Shown here: positions 12,982 to 23,171 of the stretch, one piece after another
Layout: each line of letters starts with the position of its first letter
How positions within the stretch are numbered: position 1 is the first letter of the stretch
DNA from: JACVRW01 sp963820315
GTDB lineage: Bacteria > Actinomycetota > Thermoleophilia > Solirubrobacterales > Thermoleophilaceae
Direction: 5' to 3'
DNA length: 64,000 bases
Assembly: GCA_963820315.1 (NCBI GenBank)
Contig: CAWFZK010000025.1
Location: 1-64,000 of the forward strand
Position numbers and translations under genes: made by a program
The notes under the pieces: generated by a model
Databases searched by the model: none
Seen by the model: the letters and a program-made list of their open reading frames with translations, nothing else
Told to the model about the DNA's origin: nothing

Positions 12982-12985
<4 letters not shown>
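12353..12985 (+). CDS. hisG: ATP phosphoribosyltransferase, short form (HisG)
   Basis: Catalyses the first step of histidine synthesis, joining ATP and PRPP. At 210 residues it is the short form without the C-terminal regulatory ACT-like domain, which depends on HisZ. The N-terminal IAVPRGALFDGTLDLLDRLG, the central DIGIVGKDVLLE and the C-terminal PRPP-binding loop VDLTATGTTLAENGL are all present. It starts inside the hisZ stop and its own stop overlaps the GTG of hisD, so the operon is translationally coupled throughout. Confidence 0.94.
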
Positions 12986-14213
<1,228 letters not shown>

Positions 14214-14217
<4 letters not shown>

Positions 14218-14801
14218 GCAGAACCTCGCAGCTACGCCGGACCACCGGCGAAACGGACATCCAGCTCGACCTGAACCTCGACGGCTCCGGCGCGGGCACC
14301 CGCACCACGGGCGTCGGCTTCTTCGACCACCTGCTCGACGCGCTCGCCCGCCACGCCCTGATCGACCTCGACGTGCAGGCTCGGGGCGACCTCGAGACGG
14401 GACCGCACCACACGGTCGAGGACACCGGCCTGCTGCTCGGGCGAGCGCTGGACGAGGCGCTCGGCGACCGCGCCGGCATCCGCCGCTTCGGCCACGCCGT
14501 GGTACCGATGGACGAGGCGCGCGCGAGCTGCGCGATCGACATCTCGGGCCGGCCCTTCTGCCTGTTCGAGGCCGAGTTCCCGGCCGAGCGGGTTGCTGAC
14601 TTCGACACGGACCTGGCCGAGGAGTTCGTCCGCTCCGTCGCCGTCACCGCCAAGCTGACGGTCCATCTACGGGTCGAGGCGGGCCGCAACGCACACCACA
14701 TGGTCGAGGCGGCCTTCAAGGCGTTCGCGCGCGCCCTGCGCGCAGCCATCGAGCTCGACGAGCGCGTCCAGGGCGTGCCCTCGACGAAGGGCGTCCTGTG
14801 A
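14214..14801 (+). CDS. hisB: imidazoleglycerol-phosphate dehydratase (HisB)
   Basis: Manganese-dependent dehydratase of 195 residues, monofunctional (no fused histidinol phosphatase). The metal-binding motifs are FFDHLLDALARH, GPHHTVEDTG and NAHHMVEAAFKAFARAL. It follows hisD directly; hisC, which often sits between hisD and hisB in Actinobacteria, is missing here and must lie elsewhere. GTG start within the hisD stop; coupled to hisH by GTGA. Confidence 0.95.
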
Positions 14802-15445
14802 GCGCTCCGCCGAAGCTCGCGATTCTCGACTACGGCATGGGCAACCTGCGCTCGGTCTACAAGGCGCTCGAGCACGTCGGCGCCGAGCCCGAGCTGACGA
14901 ACGACCATGCGCGCGTCCGCGCAGCGGACGGCATCGTGCTGCCCGGCGTCGGCGCGATGCCGAAGGCGATGGAGCACGTGCGCCGGCTGCGGCTCGACGA
15001 GCTGCTGCGCGAGCGCGTGGACGCTGCCGTGCCATTGATCGGTCTATGCATGGGCATGCAGCTCTTGTTCGAGTCAACCACCGAGCTGGGCGGCGCCGAG
15101 GGGATCGGGCTGCTCGAGGGACCCGTCGAGGACCTGGACGCCGCCGGCCTCAGAGTCCCGCAGATCGGCTGGAACCCGGTCTCCTGGCGCAGGCCGAGCG
15201 TCTTGAACGAAGGGTTGCCGGACCCCTGCGCCTTCTACCACGCGAACTCGTTCGCGCCGCGGCCGGCGCGGCCCGAGGACGTGCTCGGCACGGCGGAGTA
15301 CGGCAGCGAGTTCGTGAGCGTGGTCGCCCGTGAGGACACGCCGGCGCCGATCTTCGGCCTGCAGTCGCATCCTGAGAAGTCCGGGCCGCACGGGCTCGCG
15401 CTGCTCGGCAACTTCGTGCGCGCCTGCGCACGGGTGGCCGCGTGA
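14798..15445 (+). CDS. hisH: imidazole glycerol phosphate synthase, glutaminase subunit HisH
   Basis: Glutamine amidotransferase of 215 residues that supplies ammonia to HisF. The class I triad is visible: nucleophile Cys in LIGLCMGMQLLFE and the His-Glu pair in LQSHPEKSG. The N-terminal LAILDYGMGNLRSV is the standard HisH start, and the oxyanion-hole region is VLPGVGAMPKAM. It lies in the usual place before hisA and overlaps it by GTGA. Confidence 0.95.
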   Translation: MSAPPKLAILDYGMGNLRSVYKALEHVGAEPELTNDHARVRAADGIVLPGVGAMPKAMEHVRRLRLDELLRERVDAAVPLIGLCMGMQLLFESTTELGGAEGIGLLEGPVEDLDAAGLRVPQIGWNPVSWRRPSVLNEGLPDPCAFYHANSFAPRPARPEDVLGTAEYGSEFVSVVAREDTPAPIFGLQSHPEKSGPHGLALLGNFVRACARVAA

Positions 15446-16172
15446 TCCTGCTGCCCGCTGTCGACATCCGCGACGGCAAGGCGGTCCGGCTGCGGCAGGG
15501 CGATTTCGACCAGGAGACGGTCTACGCCGAGGATCCGCTCGAGGCGGCGCGCTCGTTCGTCGAGGCGGGCGCGCGCTTCCTGCACGTGGTCGACCTCGAC
15601 GGCGCGCGCGAGGGCGAGCCGGTCAACCTGCACCACGTGGAGCGCATCACGCGCGAGCTGTCCGTGCCGGTCGAGCTCGGCGGCGGGCTGCGCTCGTTCG
15701 CGTCGATCCGGCGGGCGCTCGGCGCGGGTGCCGACCGCGTCGTGCTCGGCACGGCGGCCTTCACCGATCCGGACCTGCTCGACGAGGCCCTCGGCGCGTT
15801 CACCTCGCGCATCCTGGTCGGCGTCGACGTGCGCGGAGGCGCGTGTCGGTGGCGGGCTGGACGCGCGAGATGCAGGTGCGCGGCGAGGACGCGATCCGGC
15901 GCATGCAGCAACGCGGGGCGACCCGCTTCGTCTACACGAACGTGGACCGCGACGGCATGCTGGAGGGACCTGACCTGGAGGAGATCACGCACGTCTCGCA
16001 GGCGGTCCGCGGCCGCTTCCTCTACTCGGGCGGCATCGGCTCGCTCGACGACCTGAAAGCGCTCGCAGGCCTGCGCCTCCTGAACCTCGCCGGCGTCATC
16101 TCCGGCAAGGCGCTCTACGAGGGCCGCTTCGGCGTGCGCGAGGGCCAGACGGTGCTGGAAGGCCGGGACTGA
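15442..16172 (+). CDS. hisA: phosphoribosyl isomerase HisA/PriA (frameshifted)
   Basis: TIM-barrel isomerase converting ProFAR to PRFAR; in Actinobacteria the homolog often also serves tryptophan synthesis (PriA). The N-terminal half reads LLPAVDIRDGKAVRLRQGDF..ELGGGLRS..VVLGTAAFTDPDLL. At about 15837-15841 (GCGGAGGCGCG) the frame breaks, and the C-terminal half (VSVAGWTREMQV, TNVDRDGMLEGPD, YSGGIGSLDDL) continues one frame over to the TGA at 16172. Restoring one base gives 243 residues, the normal length. A dead hisA inside an otherwise intact operon is unlikely, so a sequencing deletion is favoured. Confidence 0.9.
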
Positions 16173-16926
16173 TGCTGCTGCGCAGGGTGATTCCGTGCCT
16201 CGACGTCGACAAGGGGCGCGTCGTCAAGGGGGTCGAGTTCCTCAACCTGCGCGACGCGGGCGATCCCGTCGAGCTCGCCGTGCGCTACCAGGACGAGGGC
16301 GCCGACGAGATCGTCTTTCTCGACATCACCGCGTCGCACGAGAAGCGCGAGACGGTCGCGGCGCTCGCGCGCCGCTGCGCCGACGATCTCTTCATCCCGT
16401 TCACGATCGGCGGCGGGGTGCGCTCAGCTGCCGATGCCCAGGCCGTGCTCGACGCCGGCGCAGAGAAGGTCTCGGTCAACTCCGCGGCCGTGGCGCGCCC
16501 GGAGCTGATCGGCGAGCTCGCCGAGATCTTCGGGGCGCAGTGCGTGGTGCTGGCGATCGATGCGCGGCGCGAGGGACGTCGCACTACGGCGTCTACATCA
16601 ACGGCGGGCGCACCCCAGTGGGTCGCGACGCCGTCGAATGGGCGCGCGAGGGAGTCGAGCGCGGGGCGGGGGAGATCCTCCTCACCAGCATGGACCGCGA
16701 CGGCACCGAGGACGGCTACGAGCTCGAGCTCACCCGGGCGGTCTCGGAGGCGGTTGACGTGCCGGTGATCGCCTCGGGCGGGGCGGGCCGGCTCGATCAT
16801 CTCGTCGAGGCGGTGGAGGCGGGCGCCGACGCCGTGCTGTGCGCCTCGATCTTCCACTACGGCCAGCACACTGTCGGCGAGGCCAAGTCGCGCATGCGAG
16901 AGGCTGGTATACCCGTCCGTCTGTGA
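16172..16926 (+). CDS. hisF: imidazole glycerol phosphate synthase, cyclase subunit HisF (frameshifted)
   Basis: TIM-barrel cyclase that forms IGP and AICAR using HisH-derived ammonia. The N-terminal half shows RVIPCLDVDKGRVVKGVEF with the catalytic Asp, FLDITASHEKRET and FTIGGGVRSAADA. The frame breaks near 16572-16575 (GAGGGACG). The remainder (HYGVYINGGRTPVGRDAVEW, LLTSMDRDGTEDGYEL with the second catalytic Asp, VIASGGAGRLDHL) follows in the next frame to 16926. Adding one G restores 251 residues. The ATG shares one base with the hisA stop (TGATG). Confidence 0.9.
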
Positions 16927-18164
16927 GGCGGTCACGAGAAGCCGAACTGCGCGAGCGCGTACGCAGCATCCCGGGAATGGAGCGGCTGCTGTCGGCGCTC
17001 GAGGGCCTCGCGCCCTCCTTTCTGGTGGGCGGGGCCGTGCGTGACCTGCTGCGCGGGGCCGACGCCGTGGACCTCGATGTCGCCGTAGAGGGAGACGCCC
17101 GCTCGGTCGCCCGCGCGCTGGCCGAGCGACTCGGCGGCGAGGCGCGCGAGCACGAGCGCTTCGGCACCGCGACCGTGCGCGCCGACGAGCTGACCGTCGA
17201 CCTTGCGACGACGCGCCGCGAGACCTATCCCGAGCCGGGCGTCCTGCCGGTCGTCGAGGAGGCGGGGCTCGACGAGGACCTCGTGCGCCGCGACTTCACC
17301 ATCAACGCCATGGCGCTCGGGCTCACGGGGGACGACCTCGGTCACCTCTACGACCCCTGCGGCGGGCTGGCCGACCTGGACGAGCGCGTGGTGCGCGTGC
17401 TGCACGCAGGCAGCTTCACGGACGACCCGACCCGCCTGCTGCGCGCGCTCCGCTACGAGGCGCGGCTCGGCTTCCGCATGGACCCGGACACCGAGCTGCT
17501 CGCGCGCGACGCGGCGGCGGAGGGCGGCCTGCGAACCGTCTCGGGAGCGCGCGTGCGCGACGAGCTGATGGACCTGCTCGCCGAGCCGGAGCTGCCGAAC
17601 GGGATCTCGCGCATGCGCGAGCTCGGTGTCGACCGGGCCATGCACACCGCGATGGAGGCGGACCCCGAGCTGGTCGCCTCGGCCGCACTGGGCGCCGTGG
17701 CAGTCGGCGCCGACCGCGCACTCGTGGCTCTGGCGGCGCTCTGCGCGCCGGCCGCGGAGCGGCTCGATCTGTGGCTCGGCGACCTCCACCTGCCCGCCTG
17801 GGACCGCGACGCCGTGTCGCGGGCCGCCCGCGTCGCGCCGCGCCTCGCCGACGAGCTGCGGCTCCGGGAGCACACGCCCTCCGAGCTGCGCATCCTGCTC
17901 GGCCGCGAGACGCTCATCGCGCTCGCGCTGGCGCTCGCGATGGGTGCCCCGTCCGAGCCGATCCTGCGCTGGGTGACCGAGCTGCGCAGCGTCCGGCTCG
18001 AGATCAGCGGCGCGGACCTGCTCGCAGCGGGCGTGCCGGAAGGGCCGGCGCTCGGCCGCGCGCTCGAGGAGACGCTGGCCCGCAAGCTCGACGGCCTCGT
18101 GCGCGGACGCGACCAGGAGCTCGAGACCGCGCTGCTGCTGGCCAGAGGGGCGGGAGATGGCTGA
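16923..18164 (+). CDS. tRNA nucleotidyltransferase / poly(A) polymerase family protein
   Basis: Class II nucleotidyltransferase of 413 residues, predicted to add or repair the CCA end of tRNA. The head domain shows the glycine motif FLVGGAVRDLLRG, the metal pair in VDLDVAVEGD, and the conserved VRRDFTINAMALG and LRALRYEARLGF segments; the C-terminal half is helical, without an HD domain. The start is GTG 16923, overlapping the hisF stop. CCA-adding or poly(A) activity cannot be separated by sequence. It bridges the his operon and pgeF, overlapping pgeF by 8 bases. Confidence 0.85.
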   Translation: MRRSREAELRERVRSIPGMERLLSALEGLAPSFLVGGAVRDLLRGADAVDLDVAVEGDARSVARALAERLGGEAREHERFGTATVRADELTVDLATTRRETYPEPGVLPVVEEAGLDEDLVRRDFTINAMALGLTGDDLGHLYDPCGGLADLDERVVRVLHAGSFTDDPTRLLRALRYEARLGFRMDPDTELLARDAAAEGGLRTVSGARVRDELMDLLAEPELPNGISRMRELGVDRAMHTAMEADPELVASAALGAVAVGADRALVALAALCAPAAERLDLWLGDLHLPAWDRDAVSRAARVAPRLADELRLREHTPSELRILLGRETLIALALALAMGAPSEPILRWVTELRSVRLEISGADLLAAGVPEGPALGRALEETLARKLDGLVRGRDQELETALLLARGAGDG

Positions 18165-18885
18165 ACGCGGCTGGACGGTCGAGCTGCCGGGCGCGCACGT
18201 GCTCTTCTCGAGCCGCAACGGCGGTGCGAGCCGCGGCCCGTACCGGTCGCTCAACATCGGCGCTCTGACCGACGACGAGCCGGCCGCCGTTGCCGAGAAC
18301 CGGCGCCTCGTCGCCGAGGCCGCGCGCGTCCCGGCCGAGCGCGTTGCGATGGGCTGGCAGGTGCACGGCGGCGACGTGCTCGAGTGGACCGAGCCGCCGG
18401 CGGACCGCGCCTTCGCCGATCCGGGCGGCAGGGAGCTGCCGCGGGTCGACGGGCACGTCACGGCGACCGCCGGGCTCGGGCTGCTCGTGCTCGTGGCGGA
18501 CTGCTACCCGGTGGCGCTGTCGGACGGCGCGCGCGTCGCGATGCTCCACTGCGGCTGGCGCCCGCTTGCCGCCGGCATCCTCGAGACCGCGATCGCCCGC
18601 TTCGACGGGGTGCCGTCCGCCGCCGTCGGGCCCGGCATCGGCGGCTGCTGCTACGAGGTGGGTCCCGAGGTGCTCGCCGAGTTCGAGGACCTCGACCACG
18701 TCGCGGACGGGCGCATGCTCGATCTGCGTGCGGTGATCTCGCAACGACTCGAGCGCGCGGGCGTCACGGAGGTCCATCACCTCGACCTGTGCACGTCCTG
18801 CCACCCCGACCTCTTCTTCTCGCACAGGCGCGACAGGGGGGTCACGGGCCGCCAGGCCGGGCTGGCGGTGCTGCATGCGGGCTGA
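18157..18885 (+). CDS. pgeF: peptidoglycan editing factor / purine nucleoside phosphorylase (PgeF, YfiH, laccase domain)
   Basis: Cytoplasmic zinc protein of 242 residues of the DUF152/YlmD family, linked to purine nucleoside phosphorolysis and to removal of misincorporated L-Ser from peptidoglycan precursors. The metal and active-site motifs are MGWQVHGGDV, LVADCYPVAL, AMLHCGWRPLAAG and VGPGIGGCCYEVG; the C-terminus has CTSCHPDLFFSHRRD. As in many Actinobacteria and Firmicutes it precedes a YggS-type gene next to the division cluster. Confidence 0.9.
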   Translation: MAERGWTVELPGAHVLFSSRNGGASRGPYRSLNIGALTDDEPAAVAENRRLVAEAARVPAERVAMGWQVHGGDVLEWTEPPADRAFADPGGRELPRVDGHVTATAGLGLLVLVADCYPVALSDGARVAMLHCGWRPLAAGILETAIARFDGVPSAAVGPGIGGCCYEVGPEVLAEFEDLDHVADGRMLDLRAVISQRLERAGVTEVHHLDLCTSCHPDLFFSHRRDRGVTGRQAGLAVLHAG

Positions 18886-19486
18886 GGCGATTCGCTCGAA
18901 CCTCGAGCGGATCCGGGCCGAGATCGGCCCCGAGATCGAGATCCTCGCCGCGACCAAGTACGTGGCCGACTCGGACCTGCCGGCGCTCGCCGAGGCGGGG
19001 ATCGAGCTGGTGGGCGAGAACCGCGTCCAGGACATGCTGCGCAAGCAGGAGGGGCACCGCGAGCTGTTCACCTGGGACTTCATCGGCGCGATTCAGAGCC
19101 GCAAGCTGAAGGACATCGCGCCGAACGTGCGCCTGATCCACTCGATCGCCTCAGAGTCGGCGCTGCGCCGGCTCGAGCAGCACCCGGCGCAAGAGGTGCT
19201 GATCCAGGTGAACGTGGCGGGCGAGGACTCGAAGGAGGGCATCGACCCCGGCGAGATCGGGCGCTACATCGAGAGCTGCCCGTGCCCGGTGACCGGGCTG
19301 ATGACGATGCCGCCCTTCGTGGAGCGTGCCGAGGACAACCGGCGCCATTTCGCACGGCTGGCCGAGCTCGCGGCCGAGCACGGTCTCGAGCGGCTGTCGA
19401 TGGGCACCTCGCAGGATTACGCGGTGGCCGCCGAGGAGGGGGCGACCATCGTTCGGCTCGGCTCAGTGCTCTACGAGGGCGCTTGA
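18875..19486 (+). CDS. YggS/PROSC-family PLP homeostasis protein
   Basis: Single-domain fold-type III PLP-binding protein of 203 residues, thought to keep pyridoxal phosphate levels balanced rather than to catalyse a reaction. The PLP lysine is in EILAATKYV; other family marks are GENRVQDM, WDFIGAIQSRK, LIQVNVAGEDSKEG, LMTMPPF and the phosphate loop LSMGTSQDYAVAAEEGATIVRLG. The ATG at 18875 overlaps the pgeF stop. Usually the next gene is sepF; here two unrelated genes intervene. Confidence 0.92.
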   Translation: MRAEAIRSNLERIRAEIGPEIEILAATKYVADSDLPALAEAGIELVGENRVQDMLRKQEGHRELFTWDFIGAIQSRKLKDIAPNVRLIHSIASESALRRLEQHPAQEVLIQVNVAGEDSKEGIDPGEIGRYIESCPCPVTGLMTMPPFVERAEDNRRHFARLAELAAEHGLERLSMGTSQDYAVAAEEGATIVRLGSVLYEGA

Positions 19487-19511
19487 TGAGCGCCTGATGA
19501 GCGGCGCGCCG

Positions 19512-19517
19512 TAGCTT
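19512..19517 (+). promoter_or_regulatory. putative -10 hexamer TAGCTT, leaderless arrangement
   Basis: TAGCTT ends 6 bases before the ATG at 19524, with no Shine-Dalgarno sequence. Confidence 0.35.
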
Positions 19518-19523
19518 CGCGCC

Positions 19524-20369
19524 ATGCGATGGCTCACCGCGATCTTCGTCCTCGTCCCGCTGGCCGTACTCGGCACGACCGCAGCAGCACAGCCGCAGAT
19601 CGACGATCTGCCGCCCCTTCCGCCGCGGCAGCCGCCACAGATCGATGACCTTCCGCCGTTACCGCCTATGCCGAGAGCGGCCGAGAAGGCGGTGTTCGAC
19701 GTGATCGTCGAGGGTCAGGGTGCTGCATATCGCCGCGTCGACGGGGAGGGCAGCAACGGCGTGTGCCAGATCAGCTCGGGCACGGTCACAAACGAGGCCT
19801 ATGAGTATGGGCGCGGTAGGGGACTGCGCGTGGTGTTCACCCGCCTGGGTCGCAGGGCGGTCCTGATAAAGAGGGCGGGCCGGCGCTCGCCGCTCGTCAC
19901 GTTCAACGTGAGGGGCTCGGTGACCTCCAGGGCCGAGGGACAGGCGACCCGGTCCGGACCGGTGCCCTGCGCCGCGACCACGGAGACGGTGGGGGACGAG
20001 GCGGGGTGCGGGCGCAAGGCGCGTGCCATCGACTACGGCCTCGCGTACGCTCGCGGCAAGCTGACGCTCGCTCTCGCCGGCGATGTGACGCCGCCCCTGC
20101 CGAGCCCAAAGCTGTGCGGCGCGAACGGCGTGGAAAGCATGTCCGGACCGCCCGTCTACGGCTGGTTCGGTCCGCCGGAGCTGAAGCCCGGAGAGCTTCC
20201 TGCGCGCCGCATCTTTGGATCGCGTCGCGCCTTCAGAGTCTCGCTCACAGCCGACGATGTACGGAAGCAGTTCGACTCGCCGAATCCCGCATTCGGTCTG
20301 CGCGCGTTTGAGGAGGGGCAGCACAGCGCGATCGTCCGATTCGTCCGGGTTCAGGGCGAGGGCGGGTAG
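19524..20369 (+). CDS. secreted hypothetical protein with tandem proline-rich repeat
   Basis: This 281-residue protein begins with a classical signal peptide (LTAIFVLVPLAVLGTTAAAQ). The mature N-terminus carries two copies of a proline-rich repeat, PQIDDLPPLPP, at residues 24-48. The remainder is beta-rich with several cysteines (VCQIS, VPCAA, AGCGRK, KLCGAN) that could form disulphides outside the cell. No family is recognised. It lies between yggS and sepF, where the division cluster is normally uninterrupted, and its 3' end overlaps the convergent hydrolase gene by 19 bases. Confidence 0.7.
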   Translation: MRWLTAIFVLVPLAVLGTTAAAQPQIDDLPPLPPRQPPQIDDLPPLPPMPRAAEKAVFDVIVEGQGAAYRRVDGEGSNGVCQISSGTVTNEAYEYGRGRGLRVVFTRLGRRAVLIKRAGRRSPLVTFNVRGSVTSRAEGQATRSGPVPCAATTETVGDEAGCGRKARAIDYGLAYARGKLTLALAGDVTPPLPSPKLCGANGVESMSGPPVYGWFGPPELKPGELPARRIFGSRRAFRVSLTADDVRKQFDSPNPAFGLRAFEEGQHSAIVRFVRVQGEGG

Positions 20370-21188
20370 CCGTTCCGCTCCAGAAAGTCGGCGATCACGC
20401 CCGACAGGCGCGCGCCCTGCCAGGCGAGCGGCGAGCTGCCCTTGTCCTCGACCACGAGCTCGGCATGGGGGAGGCGGCGGGCGTACTCCTCGGCGACGCC
20501 GAGCGGGTGCAGCTGATCGGCCTCGTCGCGCGACCCGACGATCAGCACGGGCACCTGCAGGTGCTGGAGCGGCTCGAGACCCTTCCAAGCGATCGAACGC
20601 GGCACCTGTCGCAGCGCCTGGGCGACCGCGGCCGGGTTCTCGTGGCGCTCCATTCGCTGGCGCGTCGCCTCGCGGGCGATCTCGCGCCACTTCTCCGGAA
20701 GGCCCTCGGGTTGCGCGACGTCCACGAAGGCGTCGACGCCGCCCTCCTCCAGCCCGACCGCCATGCCGCTCCCAGGAATCGCCGTCGACGTCGCCGGTGC
20801 GCGCGTAACCGGTGTAGGCGGGCGTGACCTGCACGAGCGCCGGGACGCGCTCAGGATGGTCGAGCGCGAAGGCCATCGTGGTCGCGGCGCCCATCGAGCT
20901 GCCGACGAGCGCGGCCCGCTCCAGGTCCAGCTGGGCGAGCACGGCCTCGAGGTCGTCGACCAGCTCCGGGTACTCGTAGCTTCGGCCGGGGGACGAGGCT
21001 CCGTGGCCGCGCGCGTCGTACGCGATCAGCCGATAGCCGCGCTTGAGCAGCGCCCGCGACCCCTGCACGACGTTGCGGCGCGTGGCCGACAGGCCGTGCA
21101 CGAGCACGATCGGGGGCCCGTCGCCCGCGCTCTCGCCCTCGAGGACGAGTCCGGCGCCGCGGTCGACGCTGAACGAAACGGGTTCCAT
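20351..21188 (-). CDS. alpha/beta hydrolase (frameshifted)
   Basis: The N-terminal half (ATG 21188) shows the alpha/beta-hydrolase features IVLVHGLSATRRN (oxyanion loop), DARGHGASS and the nucleophile elbow ALVGSSMGAATTMA. At about 20764 (GAGCGGCATGG) the frame breaks; the C-terminal half continues with MAVGLEEGG..VPVLIVGSRDEADQLHP, where the Asp of the triad is expected. Removing one base yields 278 residues. The catalytic His normally found in a GxGH motif is not obvious: the equivalent segment reads VVEDKGSSPLAWQ. Substrate unknown. Confidence 0.75.
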
Positions 21189-21286
21189 GCCCTTACACTG
21201 TGCCCAATCCCGGCGCACGCGGCCGAGCCACGTGCTTCGGGCTTGCAACAAGGACTTTCCCGATTACGGGCGAAATCTCCGGGAGC

Positions 21287-21835
21287 ATGGCGCTTCGCGA
21301 TACATGGCACCGAACGCTGGTCTACTTCGGCCTCGCTGAGGAGGAGGATCCGCGCTACGAGTCGCTTCCGCCCGAGCCGGAGCCCGAGGCGGAACTGGAG
21401 GACCGGTACCGCGACCGGCCCAACGTCCGCCGGCTGCAGCGCCGCCGGCGGGACGAGTTCGACGACATCTTCGCCGACGAGCCGCGCGGCGGCGGCCGCG
21501 AGACGCGCGTGCTGCGCCCGGTGGGCGGCAACGGGCGCTCGGGCGGCCCGGCAGGGGACATCCAGGTCCACCTGGTGATCCCCAAGAGCTTCAACGACGC
21601 CCAGCAGATCGCCGACCAGTTCAAGGACGCGATCCCCGTGATCCTGAACCTGCAGTCGACGGACACGGACCTCTCGAAGCGGCTGATCGACTTCGCCTCC
21701 GGGCTGACCTACGCGCTCGACGGCGGCATGCAGCGGATCGCCGACAAGGTGTTCCTGCTGACCCCGCGCAACGTCGAGGTGTCGGCCGAGGAACGCGCGC
21801 GGCTGATCGAGAAGGGCTTCTTCAACCAGTCTTGA
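21287..21835 (+). CDS. sepF: cell division protein SepF
   Basis: This 182-residue protein anchors FtsZ to the membrane and aligns its filaments. The N-terminus is an amphipathic membrane-targeting helix (MALRDTWHRTLVYFGL), followed by an acidic/arginine-rich linker and the C-terminal SepF fold (VHLVIPKSFNDAQQIADQFK, PVILNLQSTDTDLSKRLIDF, GLTYALDGGMQRIADKVFLL). ATG 21287 has a CGGGAG ribosome binding site 3-4 bases upstream. It is the usual neighbour of yggS, proC and yggT. No ftsZ is in the window. Confidence 0.93.
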   Translation: MALRDTWHRTLVYFGLAEEEDPRYESLPPEPEPEAELEDRYRDRPNVRRLQRRRRDEFDDIFADEPRGGGRETRVLRPVGGNGRSGGPAGDIQVHLVIPKSFNDAQQIADQFKDAIPVILNLQSTDTDLSKRLIDFASGLTYALDGGMQRIADKVFLLTPRNVEVSAEERARLIEKGFFNQS

Positions 21836-22389
21836 GCCGCCGGCTCTCAGCCGTCGGGATCGCTGCGCTGGCACTCGCCGGCGTGTCGGCTCAGGCCGCC
21901 CTGGCCGAGCCGTTCCAGCTCGAGGCGGTCGGCAGCAAACGCTCCCTCGGCCACGTCACCGCGATCGGCGACTTTCATCCGCAGCGCGATCCGACCCTTC
22001 AGGCGGCCAACAGCGTGTTCGGCCCGCCCACCAAGATCGTGCGCACGAGCGACGTCTCGTGCCGCGTCCTCTACGGCGCGATCGGGCTGCGCTTCGCGTT
22101 CGTGAACCTGGGCGGCGGCGGTGGCTGCGACCCGGCGCTCACGAAGAGCCAGGTGGCGCGCGCATTCGATCCGCGCTGGCACACCGGCAAGGGCCTCCAG
22201 ATCGGCGACCGGCAGCGCAAGCTGCGGCGGCTCTACCCCGGCGCCACCCGGCACGGGCGCTCCTGGTGGCTCGTCCGAGGCCGCAACATCTTCGGAGTGG
22301 GTCAGCGCCCGTACGCTGTCCTGCGCGCGACGATGAAGGGCCGTCGCGTGAACTCGTTCGCCCTGCAGATCGGCGCGGCGGGCGAATGA
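21832..22389 (+). CDS. secreted hypothetical protein
   Basis: This 185-residue protein starts at TTG 21832, overlapping the sepF stop. It has a signal peptide (AVGIAALALAGVSAQAALAEP). The mature part includes SVFGPPTKIVRTSDVSCRVLY, a glycine-rich GGGGGC and GLQIGDRQRKLRRLYPGA, a pattern common in small secreted actinobacterial proteins of unknown role. It is inserted between sepF and proC and its coupling to sepF suggests co-expression with the division cluster. Confidence 0.7.
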   Translation: MSRRLSAVGIAALALAGVSAQAALAEPFQLEAVGSKRSLGHVTAIGDFHPQRDPTLQAANSVFGPPTKIVRTSDVSCRVLYGAIGLRFAFVNLGGGGGCDPALTKSQVARAFDPRWHTGKGLQIGDRQRKLRRLYPGATRHGRSWWLVRGRNIFGVGQRPYAVLRATMKGRRVNSFALQIGAAGE

Positions 22390-22397
22390 GCCCCAGG

Positions 22398-22403
22398 TAG
22401 GCT
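22398..22403 (+). promoter_or_regulatory. putative -10 hexamer TAGGCT, leaderless arrangement
   Basis: TAGGCT ends 9 bases before the proC ATG at 22413, without a Shine-Dalgarno sequence. Confidence 0.4.
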
Positions 22404-22412
22404 TCCCCGCCG

Positions 22413-23171
22413 ATGAAGCTCGGTCTGATCGGCGCCGGGAATATGGCCTCGGCTCTCGCGCGGGGTATCGGCGAGCCCGTGCTCGTGAGCGACATCGACG
22501 GCGAGCGGGCGCGCGCGCTGGCGGCGCTGACCGGCGGTGAGGCCGTCGGCTCGAACTCCGAGCTTGCCGAGCGCGCCGACGCCGTGCTGCTCTGCCACAA
22601 GCCGAAGCAGCTCGACGAGGTTGCCGCCGAGGCGGCCGGCCACACCGAAACGGTCGTCTCGATCCTCGCCGCCACGCCGACCGCCAGGCTCGCGGCCGCC
22701 TACCCGGGCGCCGCGATCTACCGGTTCATCCCGAACATGGCGGTCGAGGTGGGTCGTGGGGTGCTCTGCTACGTGCGCGGCCCCGGCGCCGCAGAGGGCC
22801 CCGAGCAGGAGATACTCGCGCTGATGGGCCGGGCCGGTGAGCTGATCACGCTCGACGAGGAGCCGCTGATCGAGCCGGCCATGGCGCTCATGAGCTGCGG
22901 GCCTGCGTTCATGGCGCTCTGGGCGGAGAGCTTCGCGAAGGCGGGCGAGGCCCACGGACTCGAGCGCGACGCCGCCATGCGGATGGTGGTCGAGACGATG
23001 GCCGGCAGCGCCGCGTGGCTCGCGCGCCACGGCTACGACGGCGCGGACCTTCGCGCCCGCGTCGCGACCCCGGGCGGGACCACCGAGCAGGGGCTGATCG
23101 CGCTCGAGGAGGGCGGGCTGGGCGACCTCGTTCAGGCGACGGTCGACCAGGTCGTGGAGGCCACGCGATGA
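22413..23171 (+). CDS. proC: pyrroline-5-carboxylate reductase (ProC)
   Basis: NAD(P)H-dependent enzyme of 252 residues making proline from pyrroline-5-carboxylate. The Rossmann start MKLGLIGAGNMASALARG is clear, followed by HKPKQLDEV, the FIPNMAVEVGRGV segment and the C-terminal signature region (SCGPAFMALWAESFAKAGEAHGL, RVATPGGTTEQGLIAL). Length is slightly under the usual 265-275. It overlaps yggT by ATGA. Confidence 0.93.
   Translation: MKLGLIGAGNMASALARGIGEPVLVSDIDGERARALAALTGGEAVGSNSELAERADAVLLCHKPKQLDEVAAEAAGHTETVVSILAATPTARLAAAYPGAAIYRFIPNMAVEVGRGVLCYVRGPGAAEGPEQEILALMGRAGELITLDEEPLIEPAMALMSCGPAFMALWAESFAKAGEAHGLERDAAMRMVVETMAGSAAWLARHGYDGADLRARVATPGGTTEQGLIALEEGGLGDLVQATVDQVVEATR

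Noticed and set aside
15830..16580. Programmed ribosomal frameshifting in hisA and hisF
   Set aside because: No slippery heptamer, downstream structure or family precedent is apparent, and five other genes have the same kind of one-base break, so assembly error is simpler.
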